From assembly GCF_000255655.1 (NCBI RefSeq), contig NZ_JH636434.1, forward strand, positions 294,977-358,976: a stretch of DNA of 64,000 bases, read 5' to 3'. Made by a program: the position numbers and the translations under genes. Below, in pieces: positions 10,160 to 19,076 of the stretch. How positions within the stretch are numbered: position 1 is the stretch's first letter; each line of letters opens with the position of its first letter. The stretch comes from Schlesneria paludicola DSM 18645. Its GTDB lineage: Bacteria; Planctomycetota; Planctomycetia; Planctomycetales; Planctomycetaceae. The notes under the pieces are model-generated. The model was not told the origin of the DNA, searched no databases, and saw only the letters and a list, made by a program, of their open reading frames with translations.

Positions 10160-10725
10160 CCTGGTTTCAGGACCGAAGGCAGAGGACGAGGCAGGTAGGA
10201 GTCCGGCAGGTAAATTCCGGGGCAAGCCATCGATCAATGACAACCGATTCGATGGGAAAAGTCAAACTGGAACTCGTCCAATTCACCATTAAATACAGCG
10301 GAAACGCGCGGGCGACGTAACGGCCAATTGATCTTTGTTCGACGGTCCGGATGGGGGGGAGTCGGAATCAATTCCGGACTCGATTTGCACTCACATTTGG
10401 CCCGACCACCACCCTCCCCCCTAATCCCATGATTGAATGAGCAACGGCAAAGTCAAGTCGCCTTCATAAGCTCTTACCACAATAGATGAAAGTGATTGAC
10501 GGGGCCTTCCTCCGATTCCTGATCCGGGTGATTTGTCGCATTCTCCAAGAGCTGCCCCGCGGTGAAACGATGCTTTCTGAAGCCGTCGCGTGGTTAAATT
10601 TGCATCAATCCTTGTTTTCAAATCCCCGACAGGTATTGTGTGTACACTGCGCCCAAAGGGAGGCGCGATTTGCGAAGGCACCTGTGACGATCGGATGTCG
10701 GATTCATTGCATCCCGGAGATCGAA
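10160..10725. other. Intergenic region between divergent PSD1 gene and the three-gene cassette
   Basis: This 566-bp gap separates a minus-strand operon from a plus-strand cassette, so it should contain both promoters, but no near-consensus promoter was found. The plus-strand cassette frame stays open upstream to 10486, yet that part does not resemble protein and lacks a ribosome site; the good start is at 10726. Confidence 0.6.
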
Positions 10726-11676
10726 ATGACAGTGACCACCGTCGAACAATGCAGTGTTGAACAACTGGTTGAAGCCATCAATCGTCGCAAACCATCGGGT
10801 CCAGTCTCTCTCAATCTCATCCGCAAAGTGTTGCCCAAGCCGATACGCCAGTGCGACGAGGCACTGGCCGAGGCCCTTCGGATCGGGGCCGTTTGGAAAT
10901 ATGGCGCAGTTCGCCGCATTGACCAGTATTGGACGGAACCACCCGCGGAATATGCCTGGAAATTGGTTGAGCAGAAGCTGCAAAAGAACCCCAGCGGAGT
11001 GACCCAGAAAGAAATTCAGAAGATCGCGACGAGCCCGGTTCTGTCCGGAGTCCTGGATGCTCACGACTGGATTGCGTCGCTCTCGTCGAGCGGCCGTCTC
11101 TTCGCGCAGGTTCGTGTAGGAAAAACTCGAAAGGAAATCTTTACGACGGATCAGTACGACTTCGTGGATCGCCTGATTGATCAGGCGGTCGCGAATCTGA
11201 AGGATCTCGCCGAACAAAATCAATTGACACTCGGTGCCGTGATGGAACGAGCACTCAAACGTCTATCAAGCGATTGCGGCATGAACGCGGAAAAGGTTGA
11301 GACGAGGCCTCAGTCGGCGGCTGTCGATTCGAAGCCGCCAGCCACGTTCGGTCATTTGCTCGAAACGGTTTCGACAAGTGAGGAGGATTCAACACCGGAT
11401 TCTGAGGTGCGTGAGCAGATTTTGCAGGCAATGCGAGACATTAATCCCCGCGCGGACGAAGGCAGCCCGGTGCTGATGCATGAGTTGCGGCAGCGGTTGG
11501 ACTTCCAGCAGATTGAGAAACTTCGATTCGACCATATTCTGCTCGACCTTTATCGGGCCCAGCAGGTCCTGCTGTTTAAGACCAGTTCGGCACAGCTCAC
11601 GAGCGACGAGCGGCACAGCTTCGTCTCTGACGCTGACGGCAACTTCTATAACGCAGTCACCTTCTGGAGGAAGTAA
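10726..11676 (+). CDS. Uncharacterised protein with winged-helix-like segments, first gene of three-gene cassette
   Basis: I do not recognise this 316-residue protein as a named family. The ATG at 10726 has a GGAGA ribosome site 5 bases upstream, better than any start in the open frame before it. Two or three segments look like winged helices: residues 25-70 (repeated short helices, then a basic RRIDQYW strand), 85-140 (NPSGVTQKEIQKI then basic strands VRVGKTRKEIFTT) and 245-312 (HELRQRL, then VLLFKTSSAQ and a final DADGNFYNAVTFW strand). A low-complexity linker (190-225) divides them. The gene ends 2 bp before the ATPase gene, whose ribosome site (GGAGG) lies inside its last codons, so the two are translationally coupled. 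A DNA- or partner-binding role is inference from fold appearance. Confidence 0.75.
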   Translation: MTVTTVEQCSVEQLVEAINRRKPSGPVSLNLIRKVLPKPIRQCDEALAEALRIGAVWKYGAVRRIDQYWTEPPAEYAWKLVEQKLQKNPSGVTQKEIQKIATSPVLSGVLDAHDWIASLSSSGRLFAQVRVGKTRKEIFTTDQYDFVDRLIDQAVANLKDLAEQNQLTLGAVMERALKRLSSDCGMNAEKVETRPQSAAVDSKPPATFGHLLETVSTSEEDSTPDSEVREQILQAMRDINPRADEGSPVLMHELRQRLDFQQIEKLRFDHILLDLYRAQQVLLFKTSSAQLTSDERHSFVSDADGNFYNAVTFWRK

Positions 11677-11678
11677 TC

Positions 11679-13649
11679 ATGGCAGTTGCCGAGATTGCCG
11701 AGGCGTCATTATCGACTCCGCTCCGGAATCCCTTTCGGGGATCGGTCCTGGGTGATGCATGGGTGGTTGGCGATGACCGAAGTGACGTCACCACGATTCA
11801 TCGGAAAACCTTCGAAAAATGCTGCGAAGCAGTGGATTGGGTTCGCCACGGAAACAGTAGTGCCGGCATCGTAATTCATGGGGAAGCGGGCAGCGGCAAG
11901 ACGCACCTCATCCGAAGACTGCGACATCAATTCACGGACCGGTCGAAGCATCCCACGCTGGAACGGATCAGTCAGTCGTTCGCCTACATTCCGTTGAACA
12001 CGCATTACACATCGTTGGCACGGCACACTCGCCGATGTGTCGCCGTCGATCTCATGCGAACGCCGGGCAAGGGCCCCTCACAGCTTGAGCGATTGGTTGT
12101 CACGCAATTGATGAGTGTTGCCGACGGAGCGGGCGACCTCGGACTCTGGTGGGAAAATCTCCGTGAAGAGCATGACGCTGAAATTGACGATCTGCTGTTC
12201 GCACTCGGTCAACGCGAACATCTCTCGCCGACATTTCTGCGGGTGCTGGGGCACTTTGTTCGCAATCGCCATCGTCTGGAAGTCGCAGGCTGGCTTCGCG
12301 GTGACCCACTAACCGATCTTGCGTATGAGCGGCTTGAGATCGCTCCTGAAGACCCCGATCGCGACCCCGAGGAAATCGCGCGGCGGATGCTGTCGGATTT
12401 GATGAAGCTTGCCGGTCCCGAGATCCCGCTGGTTCTGTGTTTTGATCAGGTCGAGGCGTTGCAGAACGACCGCACTGACACACTGCCCTTTTTCGCTTAT
12501 GCCCAGCTTTTGGTGGATTTGTATGCCGCCGATACGAATCTCGTGCTGATCTCGTGTATGCAAACTCAGTTTGCGCAGGAAATCAGTGCCGCCATTCCGG
12601 AATATGCCTGGGCACGAATTCTCAGTTTTGCGACCTGTAGTCTGCCTCCGCTCGACGTCATCCAGGCCCGCGCCCTCCTTTCATCCCGCCTGAATGGGGA
12701 TGGCCAGATTCTGCCGCTGACGGACGGTGATCTGAGCGCGATCGTGGGACGCTTGGGTTTTGCGCATCCCCGCGCGCTCTTGGACCGGGCGGCACGCCGG
12801 TTCGACCAGATTGCAGGACGGATTTTCCCATCGAACAATCCGACGTTGCCGGAATGGCTGGCTCAAGAGTGGGAACAGCGGTCAGAACAAGCGGCACGAG
12901 AGAATCAACCCGGGTCCACTGGCGAGACGCTACGGCATGGAATTCCGCTGTTGATCCGCGCGGTCGAACCGCAGTGGACGACGGGGGCTCATCCGAACAA
13001 ATCGGCGCTCGATTACATCCTATCGGGTCCGCAAAAAGAGGCTCAGGTGGGAATCAAGATTTGCGACGACGATGGGCGCCGGTTGTGGGGGCAGTTGCGG
13101 ACGCTGAACGATGCCTATCCGTCTCAGTTGGAGCTGCACAAACTGGTCCTGCTGCGGGATGAACGCACGCCGATCAGCAAGACTGCGGTCCAGACACTGC
13201 AATTCCTCGATAAGCTTGAGCGTAAAGAAGCCGTGTTCTACCGCGTTCCTCCCGAAGCGCTGATTGCACTGGATGCATTGCGGCGGTTGATGGCGGAATC
13301 ACAAGCGGGGGATCTCGATTTTGAAGGGTCGGCCGTGCCTCCTGAATCGGTCATTGAATGGCTGCGTCAGAATTTGCCGGGGGTTTTGAAAGAGATGTCC
13401 GACCTGCTGGTGACTCCCCACGATGTCGAGCCCTCGCCATCGCAAGTTGATCTGCTGCAGGAGTTCCTGGCAGATGCATGTCTGACGTCCATCTCAAAGG
13501 CCGCGACAAAATTGAACGTCTCTGAACAACAACTGCTGACCACTGCGTTCAGCCGTGGCGACCTGTTTGGCGTGGTAAGCGGCGAGCCAAGCGTGGTCTT
13601 CTCGATGCGTGCCGGCAGCCAGTGCCTCACATTCCCATCCAGTGAGTAA
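11679..13649 (+). CDS. P-loop AAA/STAND-like ATPase, second gene of three-gene cassette
   Basis: A 656-residue ATPase. Residues 40-380 form an ORC/STAND-type module: Walker A GEAGSGKT (68-75), Walker B LVLCFDQVE (251-259, Asp256 with Glu259), a sensor-like strand LVLISCMQT (288-295), and a lid region with RALLDRAARRF. An inserted stretch (about 140-230) separates the two Walker motifs more widely than in simple AAA proteins. Residues 415-656 form a second part I cannot assign; it has a KLVLLRDERTPISKT run and a C-terminal helical portion (590-630) that looks like a helix-turn-helix. It starts 2 bp after the upstream gene and is followed by the nuclease-FtsK gene. It probably serves as an ATP-dependent switch or loader for its partners; that is inference. 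Confidence 0.82.
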   Translation: MAVAEIAEASLSTPLRNPFRGSVLGDAWVVGDDRSDVTTIHRKTFEKCCEAVDWVRHGNSSAGIVIHGEAGSGKTHLIRRLRHQFTDRSKHPTLERISQSFAYIPLNTHYTSLARHTRRCVAVDLMRTPGKGPSQLERLVVTQLMSVADGAGDLGLWWENLREEHDAEIDDLLFALGQREHLSPTFLRVLGHFVRNRHRLEVAGWLRGDPLTDLAYERLEIAPEDPDRDPEEIARRMLSDLMKLAGPEIPLVLCFDQVEALQNDRTDTLPFFAYAQLLVDLYAADTNLVLISCMQTQFAQEISAAIPEYAWARILSFATCSLPPLDVIQARALLSSRLNGDGQILPLTDGDLSAIVGRLGFAHPRALLDRAARRFDQIAGRIFPSNNPTLPEWLAQEWEQRSEQAARENQPGSTGETLRHGIPLLIRAVEPQWTTGAHPNKSALDYILSGPQKEAQVGIKICDDDGRRLWGQLRTLNDAYPSQLELHKLVLLRDERTPISKTAVQTLQFLDKLERKEAVFYRVPPEALIALDALRRLMAESQAGDLDFEGSAVPPESVIEWLRQNLPGVLKEMSDLLVTPHDVEPSPSQVDLLQEFLADACLTSISKAATKLNVSEQQLLTTAFSRGDLFGVVSGEPSVVFSMRAGSQCLTFPSSE

Positions 13650-13776
13650 CGCAGCGCCTCTGTGACCGAGAATGGCGGTCGCTTAAGAGTCCAAGCATTG
13701 AGGACGAGCTCGCAGCACCACACCAGTGGCACACGATCCGAACAACAAGGCGTGACAGAACGCGAGAGGTTTGAAC

Positions 13777-15765
13777 ATGGCCGTGACCCTGACTGTTTCC
13801 GAAATTCGCCGCGCGCTCAGCCGAGCAGGTGGTCAGCCGGGCGACGGAGCTCCCTCGACAGCGGGCATCGGCACCCTGTTTCATCGAATTCTCAGTGAAC
13901 TGCTCCGTCCCGACTCGCCGTGCAACGTCGAAAGCGTGGTCCGCCCGCTGGATGCCGACCTGTCGCTGTGGCGAAAGACATTGACGCGGCATGCCTATGA
14001 TCAGTTGCTTGGTCCTCTGCTGACGCAACAGTCTGCAGGATTGCAGTCGCATGGCGATAAAGTGGAGAGTCTGTGGATTGCGGTGTGTGAAGCCTGCGAC
14101 CTGCTGGCCGAGATGTGGTGGGAGATCACCGCCCAGGGGCGGCAGCCCGCAGATCAGCGAAGCTGGTTTTTCGCGGAACAGCAGGTGGTGCGGGAAATCC
14201 AGCAGGCAGGCTGGCGCGAACCGGTTGCAATCGTCGGGCAAGCCGATGCAATCGTTCGCGTGCCACAGAAAAGCCACTGGTGTGTGCTGGAATGGAAACT
14301 CGGCCGCGCCTCGCCCGAAGTCGATCTTGGTCAGGCGTGCCTTTACCACTTGATTCTTGAGAACCTGACGGAGATCAATGCGAAGTCGGCACTCGCGCTG
14401 ATCAGCTTTCGCCCCGAACGAACCGAGACCGTATTCGAGCAGTCTCGTCTCGTCGACGCACAGCAGAGATTGATCGACTTGATCGGACATCTGGCGGGTG
14501 TTGCCCCCGGTGCCAATCGCAGTGTCGCCCGAAACGACGGTGCCACTCAGGTCGGATCGAATCAGACGGGTGCGAATCAGGTCGCAACGTCTCGTTCACT
14601 CGCGCGATCCGAGCAGCCAATTCCTGCGGAGATCAGGTTCAAAGTGACCACAGAGCCGCCATTGCAGAGTTGGGCAAACGAGTTGAAGGAAGTCCTTTTG
14701 CGGGCGCTCAAGCAGTCGGGCGCCGGCTGTCGCGAGTTGAAACCACCGAGCATCGGTCCGACCTTCGCTCGATATTTCGTCTTTCCTGAGCGTGGAGTGA
14801 GTGTTCGTCGTGTCGCCTCGCAAGCCGAGCAACTTCATCTGTATCTTGGTCTCGAGTCACCTCCCAATATTGCGGTCGTCGATGGTTCGATTGCGATTGA
14901 TCTTCCTCGCCCGGATCGAGTTTCAATTCCGTTCTCTGAGCTTTCTCGACATTTGCCGTCTACTGACGGACTATTGGGCTGCTCCAAGATTCCCATCGGA
15001 GTTGATTTGAGCGGCGATTGGGAATGGTGTGATTTGGCGGGTTCCGAAAGTGCGCACATGCTGGTGGTGGGGACTCCTGGTAGCGGTAAGAGCCAATGGC
15101 TGCGTGCAGCGCTTGCCTCGCTGCTGAGCACCAATCATCGCGAGACGCTGCAACTTCTCCTGATCGATCCCAAGCAGAATGCCTTCCAATTTGCCCGAAC
15201 ATCTCCATTGCTGCGGCAGCCCATCGTGGTCCCGAATCCAGATGACAACGTGAGTGAGATTCTGGAAGGGCTGATTTCAGAAATGGAATCTCGCAACCGT
15301 CTGTTCGCGACCGCAAGCTGCCAAGATCTGACGCAATATGTCCGCCACAGCGGAAGCTCGATGCCCCGGATCGTCTGCATGTGTGATGAATATGCAGACT
15401 TGCTATTGCAGGCGGAACGTCCCGAGCGCGCGGCGATCGAGAGAGCTCTGAAGCGATTGGCCGGCATGGGGCGATCCGCGGGGATTCATCTGATTCTGGC
15501 GACACAGCAACCCCGTCGTGACATTGTGACTCCCGCGATTAAATCGCTGATCGGAGCCAAGATCGCATTGAGAGTCTCGTCACCGATCGAATCGCGCGTC
15601 GCGCTCAATGAAAGTGGAGCCGAATGCCTTCTCGGAAATGGAGATCTGTTGTATCAATGTCTCGGTTCACCCCGCCGGCTGCAAGGAGCCTGGTTGCCGT
15701 CGGATGAAGAACGAATGTTCGGAACCGTAAACCACGAACCCTTGGAAATTCCAAGGGCAATATGA
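13777..15765 (+). CDS. RecB/Cas4-like PD-(D/E)XK nuclease fused to FtsK/SpoIIIE-type ATPase
   Basis: A 662-residue fusion. The N-terminal half matches RecB-family nucleases: IGTLFHRILSELL with His36, then GQADAIV with Asp157, LEWKLG with Glu172 and Lys174, and the Q-x-x-x-Y element DLGQACLYHLIL (Gln186, Tyr190). All expected catalytic residues are present. A Gln/Asn-rich linker (245-280) follows. The C-terminal half has an FtsK alpha/beta-like segment (300-400) and a translocase motor: Walker A GTPGSGKS (432-439), DPKQNAF, Walker B RIVCMCDEYADL (Asp537, Glu538) and LATQQPRRD. No gamma (KOPS-reading) domain or membrane segment is seen, so this is not the cell-division FtsK. GAGAGG before the ATG at 13777 supports that start. 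The gap to the ATPase gene is 127 bp. Confidence 0.85.
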   Translation: MAVTLTVSEIRRALSRAGGQPGDGAPSTAGIGTLFHRILSELLRPDSPCNVESVVRPLDADLSLWRKTLTRHAYDQLLGPLLTQQSAGLQSHGDKVESLWIAVCEACDLLAEMWWEITAQGRQPADQRSWFFAEQQVVREIQQAGWREPVAIVGQADAIVRVPQKSHWCVLEWKLGRASPEVDLGQACLYHLILENLTEINAKSALALISFRPERTETVFEQSRLVDAQQRLIDLIGHLAGVAPGANRSVARNDGATQVGSNQTGANQVATSRSLARSEQPIPAEIRFKVTTEPPLQSWANELKEVLLRALKQSGAGCRELKPPSIGPTFARYFVFPERGVSVRRVASQAEQLHLYLGLESPPNIAVVDGSIAIDLPRPDRVSIPFSELSRHLPSTDGLLGCSKIPIGVDLSGDWEWCDLAGSESAHMLVVGTPGSGKSQWLRAALASLLSTNHRETLQLLLIDPKQNAFQFARTSPLLRQPIVVPNPDDNVSEILEGLISEMESRNRLFATASCQDLTQYVRHSGSSMPRIVCMCDEYADLLLQAERPERAAIERALKRLAGMGRSAGIHLILATQQPRRDIVTPAIKSLIGAKIALRVSSPIESRVALNESGAECLLGNGDLLYQCLGSPRRLQGAWLPSDEERMFGTVNHEPLEIPRAI

Positions 15766-15880
15766 GAGCCGATTGGATTTGCGACGCGGCAGCTCTTGAT
15801 GATTCTCGATCGTATCAAGGTATGTTTCAACGCGGACGTCATTCCTGTGGCAAAGGCACACCAAATCCGCTTCCTCCGAC

Positions 15881-16159
15881 TCAGGTCATGCCGCCTTTTG
15901 CCTTCGCGATCGCGCTCCGTGCTTTCATAAAACAGAGATCAGAAACGGGAGTGCCGGTTTCATCCCAACGCACCAGCATTTCAAGTGCCTCCAGCAAGTC
16001 GGGGGCGGCTGCGATGAGTTGCGCATTCTCGATGGTGTTGCAATCGATGAATTCAGAGTCCTGCAATTCCGTGAGAGGCTTGTCGCCGACCGTCGAAACG
16101 CAATCCTTCTCATCACCTACAACAATCCAATGGCGCGAAGCTTCGTCCGCGGTTGTCAT
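15881..16159 (-). CDS. Small phage-type protein with AAPDLLEALE motif
   Basis: A 92-residue soluble protein. Its centre reads NAQLIAAAPDLLEALEMLV and it ends ARSAIAKAKGGMT. This arrangement (Ala-x-Leu-Ile-Ala-Ala-Ala-Pro-Asp/Glu-Leu-Leu-Glu-Ala-Leu, then Ala-Ile-Ala-Lys-Ala near the end) is typical of small early-region proteins of phages and prophages; their function is unknown to me. A strong AGGAGG ribosome site lies 5 bases before the ATG, so it is very likely expressed. It converges with the nuclease-FtsK gene. No other phage gene is present, so it may be a remnant of transferred DNA. Confidence 0.72.
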   Translation of the reverse strand: MTTADEASRHWIVVGDEKDCVSTVGDKPLTELQDSEFIDCNTIENAQLIAAAPDLLEALEMLVRWDETGTPVSDLCFMKARSAIAKAKGGMT

Positions 16160-16309
16160 GCGTTCCTCCTGTCATTGCGTGGCGTATCCTCGCGATGCTA
16201 TTCAAGAAGATGACCTGAAACCACTCAATGAGAGCGTCGCATTCGAGTTTTTGCGAATTCGCGACAACATGCGGCACAGCACTGAGCGAGACAGCCGTCT
16301 TGCGAGTTG

Positions 16310-18562
16310 CTATGGCGAGCCCAATAGCAGCTCTGGCGGGCCATTGGAAAGGTCTGCGGATTCCAATTGGTGTCTGATGGCAAGGATCAGTTGATCATTC
16401 GAGGTCAGCGGTTCGCGGACTTTCTTTTCGAAAACGACTGTCACCAGATAGTCCTTTTGAATTGCAGTGGCACCGTAGACCGCGGCAATCGCTCGCGCCT
16501 CCGCGGCTGAGGCGCATACGAACGTATGGCTGAAAACGGGTTTTTCTGCATTCGATACGACCTTGAAGTATCTATGTACAAAAAATGCATTCACGCTTTT
16601 GAGTTCCGGCGGCACGGGCTGTTCGAATTGTTCCAACCATCTCCGCTGCGTTTCCATCCAAACAGAGTCGGAACGAACATCGATTTGCGTGGGAGGTGCT
16701 TCCAGAACGATCGGAAAGGTGTGACGAGCATCGTCGCGCTGCATGTACGCAACGGGAATTACGCGTGGGACCACTGCGGACATTACTCGGGCGTATTTTC
16801 GGCGGAGTTCTTGAACCGCTTCTTGAGCGGCGAGTTCATGTGCGGTCAACGGCTGTTCTGCGGGGCGTTCCGGTGAGGGAGGCATCATCAACGCCAGATA
16901 GTCACCGTAACCGATCGCCGTCAGCCCCCCTGCCGACAACCCAATCCCCACGGCGAGAAGGAAGACGTAGTTCCAGCGGACGAGGCGATCTCGTATTCGA
17001 AACAGGAACGAGAAAAATCCGATCGCGGAAAACAGAGCGAATCCGCCGCTAAGCACGACGGAAACCGGAACCATACGCACATAGGGTTCGCGCAACACAG
17101 AGACGGAAATGATTGCCGACAGCAGTGCATTGGCAAGGAACGCGATCGCTCCCGCAAGAAAGAGCATCATGAATACAAATTGGAGATTGGAATGACGCGG
17201 TGGACGATCGGCCTGCTCACTGTCCGCGGAGCGGATTCTCGACTGAGAATCGTTCGATCGAGAACGCCATCGCGAAGTCATGGCATACGCGAAAAATGTG
17301 ACGCTGCCAGCGAGGTTGCACCAGGCGATGAGGTGACGGATCCACGACGTCCTCTCTTCGGGATTGTGGATGGCTGCCCCTGCAATCAGGAATGAGACAC
17401 TGAAGATGACATACGCCATCGCGGTGGCGACCATTTCCCACGTCTCATGGATATGAGGTTGATTAAATGTCTCCGCGTTTGTTTGACGTAAATTGGATCG
17501 AGAATACCAGACTCGAATCCCTAGCCGGAGTGCCGGAATCAGGCCGAAGACGGTTCCCATGATTGCCATGCAGCTCGGCTGAACCCATTGAATCGGGTTA
17601 TTGTGGATCCCCGCGAATGCGACGAGGTTGAGGACGCTCGCGACCCACAACCAAGCGGCGAGCCGGCTTTTCCAGTCGCGAGGAGGTACCGTCCAGGTCC
17701 ATCGTTTGAACGGAAACGCAGGATGAGACCAAGGATCGATGCCTCCGAGAAGTTCCGTCATGGCGGCCTTGAACCATTTGGGCGGAAATACGAAAGCTGC
17801 GACTTCGACGACAACCAGGAGAGCGAACAGCCATCCCTCGCAAATCAGATAGAACAGGAGATTCCCTGCGGTCGCAGCACACGTACTGAGGAATAGCCCG
17901 AGAGTCGACGTCGAGGACTTTGTTGCGGTCCAGCCCACGCCGGCCAAACCAATCTTGGCTGCCGTCTCCGTCAACGTCGCTGGTGCACCGCTCGCCGAAC
18001 TGTGGCCAAGAACGGTGATGAGCGCCGTGACGCTCGTGATAACACCCATTCGGCGCAATTGACTTCGGACGTCGTCCAATCCCTGTGCCAGCCGACGCGA
18101 GACCGTGGATTGATCAACCCCAAGGCGCTGGGCGATCTCGGCCTGAGTCTTACCTTCTAAATAATGGCTGACCACAATCTGTCGCAACTGCTGATCGAGT
18201 CCATCGACGGCTTCGTCGATGAGCGTTTGAAGTTCGGAAAAGTCTTCGGTCTCTCGCGTGGGCGTGATTGCCGCATCAAACGAGAGCCGCTTACGGTCTT
18301 GCTTCCGCGATCGGATCAGGTTGAGGGCACGGTTGGTTGCGGTCGAATGCAACCAACCCGCCACGGATGTCCGAATCGTTGACGCTTTGCGAGCCAGTTC
18401 CAGAAAGCAATCCTGTGAAAGATCCTCAGCCGCATGGGGGTCACCGGTAATTCTCAGGCCAACGGCATAGACCATCCCGCCAAGTTCCTCGACAAGCGCG
18501 CGAAAGCAGGCGGGATCGCCAGACAGGGCGTAGTCCCGAAGCAGTTGCTCGCTTGTCGTCAT
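16310..18562 (-). CDS. ECF sigma factor fused to a multi-pass membrane domain
   Basis: A 750-residue protein. Residues 8-90 are sigma region 2 (AEDLSQDCFLELARKA, then VAGWLHSTATNRALNLIRSRKQDRKR) and 115-172 are region 4 (GKTQAEIAQRLGVDQSTVSRRL), giving a complete ECF sigma factor. Directly after it come a short hydrophobic segment typical of planctomycete ECF fusions (VITSVTALITVLG) and then about eight or more further membrane segments between 230 and 585 (for example LLFYLICEGWLFALLVVVEV). A soluble C-terminal tail (600-750) ends the protein. The membrane part probably replaces a separate anti-sigma factor by holding or releasing the sigma domain. No anti-sigma gene is adjacent. The ligand or signal is unknown. 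Confidence 0.85.
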   Translation of the reverse strand: MTTSEQLLRDYALSGDPACFRALVEELGGMVYAVGLRITGDPHAAEDLSQDCFLELARKASTIRTSVAGWLHSTATNRALNLIRSRKQDRKRLSFDAAITPTRETEDFSELQTLIDEAVDGLDQQLRQIVVSHYLEGKTQAEIAQRLGVDQSTVSRRLAQGLDDVRSQLRRMGVITSVTALITVLGHSSASGAPATLTETAAKIGLAGVGWTATKSSTSTLGLFLSTCAATAGNLLFYLICEGWLFALLVVVEVAAFVFPPKWFKAAMTELLGGIDPWSHPAFPFKRWTWTVPPRDWKSRLAAWLWVASVLNLVAFAGIHNNPIQWVQPSCMAIMGTVFGLIPALRLGIRVWYSRSNLRQTNAETFNQPHIHETWEMVATAMAYVIFSVSFLIAGAAIHNPEERTSWIRHLIAWCNLAGSVTFFAYAMTSRWRSRSNDSQSRIRSADSEQADRPPRHSNLQFVFMMLFLAGAIAFLANALLSAIISVSVLREPYVRMVPVSVVLSGGFALFSAIGFFSFLFRIRDRLVRWNYVFLLAVGIGLSAGGLTAIGYGDYLALMMPPSPERPAEQPLTAHELAAQEAVQELRRKYARVMSAVVPRVIPVAYMQRDDARHTFPIVLEAPPTQIDVRSDSVWMETQRRWLEQFEQPVPPELKSVNAFFVHRYFKVVSNAEKPVFSHTFVCASAAEARAIAAVYGATAIQKDYLVTVVFEKKVREPLTSNDQLILAIRHQLESADLSNGPPELLLGSP

Positions 18563-19076
18563 GACGAGGTCCTTCGAATTCGTGCTGTGAGCGTCTTCAA
18601 CTGACAGACACGAGTCTTGTCCTCACTATGCAAAGAATATTTGAATCGGAGTTCGACATTTGAATGACCGGCGCGATTGTGTTCGCGCATGTCGTCAAAG
18701 GTTGACAGTCGCTTGCCGATGGCGCAAGAAAAGAAGCCGCGTTCCATGTGTTGCGGTTCATTTCTTCGTTACGCAACTCCCGCTTTGCGAAGCATCTTGC
18801 GCTCATCTTTCCCGTCGTCCGGAAAAGTGGATTGGAACCCTCGTGCACATTTCTGATGTACAGAATGCATTGCCAACCAGGAGCTTGGCAACGAGGAATT
18901 CTGGATGGAATTCCGTACTGCTTGCCGCCTGACTTAACTGAGCCTGAAACCGTTTGTGAAAGTCCCTTCCCATTTCCGCCAAGGAGACTTATACATCCAC
19001 TTCCCCTCGGATGTCTTGGAGTCGCGGGAACTAATACTCGAATTCACACGATACGTATTCCCAGGTCACCACATTG
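18563..19076. other. Intergenic region between ECF fusion and nitrilase-family gene
   Basis: About 510 bp between divergent genes. The only feature seen is a repeat-family copy near 18870-18897. Open frames here have no protein-like character. Promoters for both flanking genes must lie here, but none was recognised. Confidence 0.6.
18870..18897. repeat. Degenerate copy of CCAAGC-type palindromic repeat
   Basis: TTGCCAACCAGGAGCTTGGC followed by AACGAGG. It matches the GGGAGCTTGGGAACGAGG half of the copy at 32961-32989, with a decayed left arm. See the repeat-family finding. Confidence 0.5.

Noticed and set aside
10486-10725. Upstream extension of the first cassette gene
   Set aside because: The frame is open, but the sequence is not protein-like and lacks a ribosome site, while GGAGA precedes the ATG at 10726.
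13777-15765. Cell-division FtsK
   Set aside because: There are no N-terminal membrane helices and no C-terminal gamma domain, and the N-terminus is a nuclease, so this is a specialised relative.
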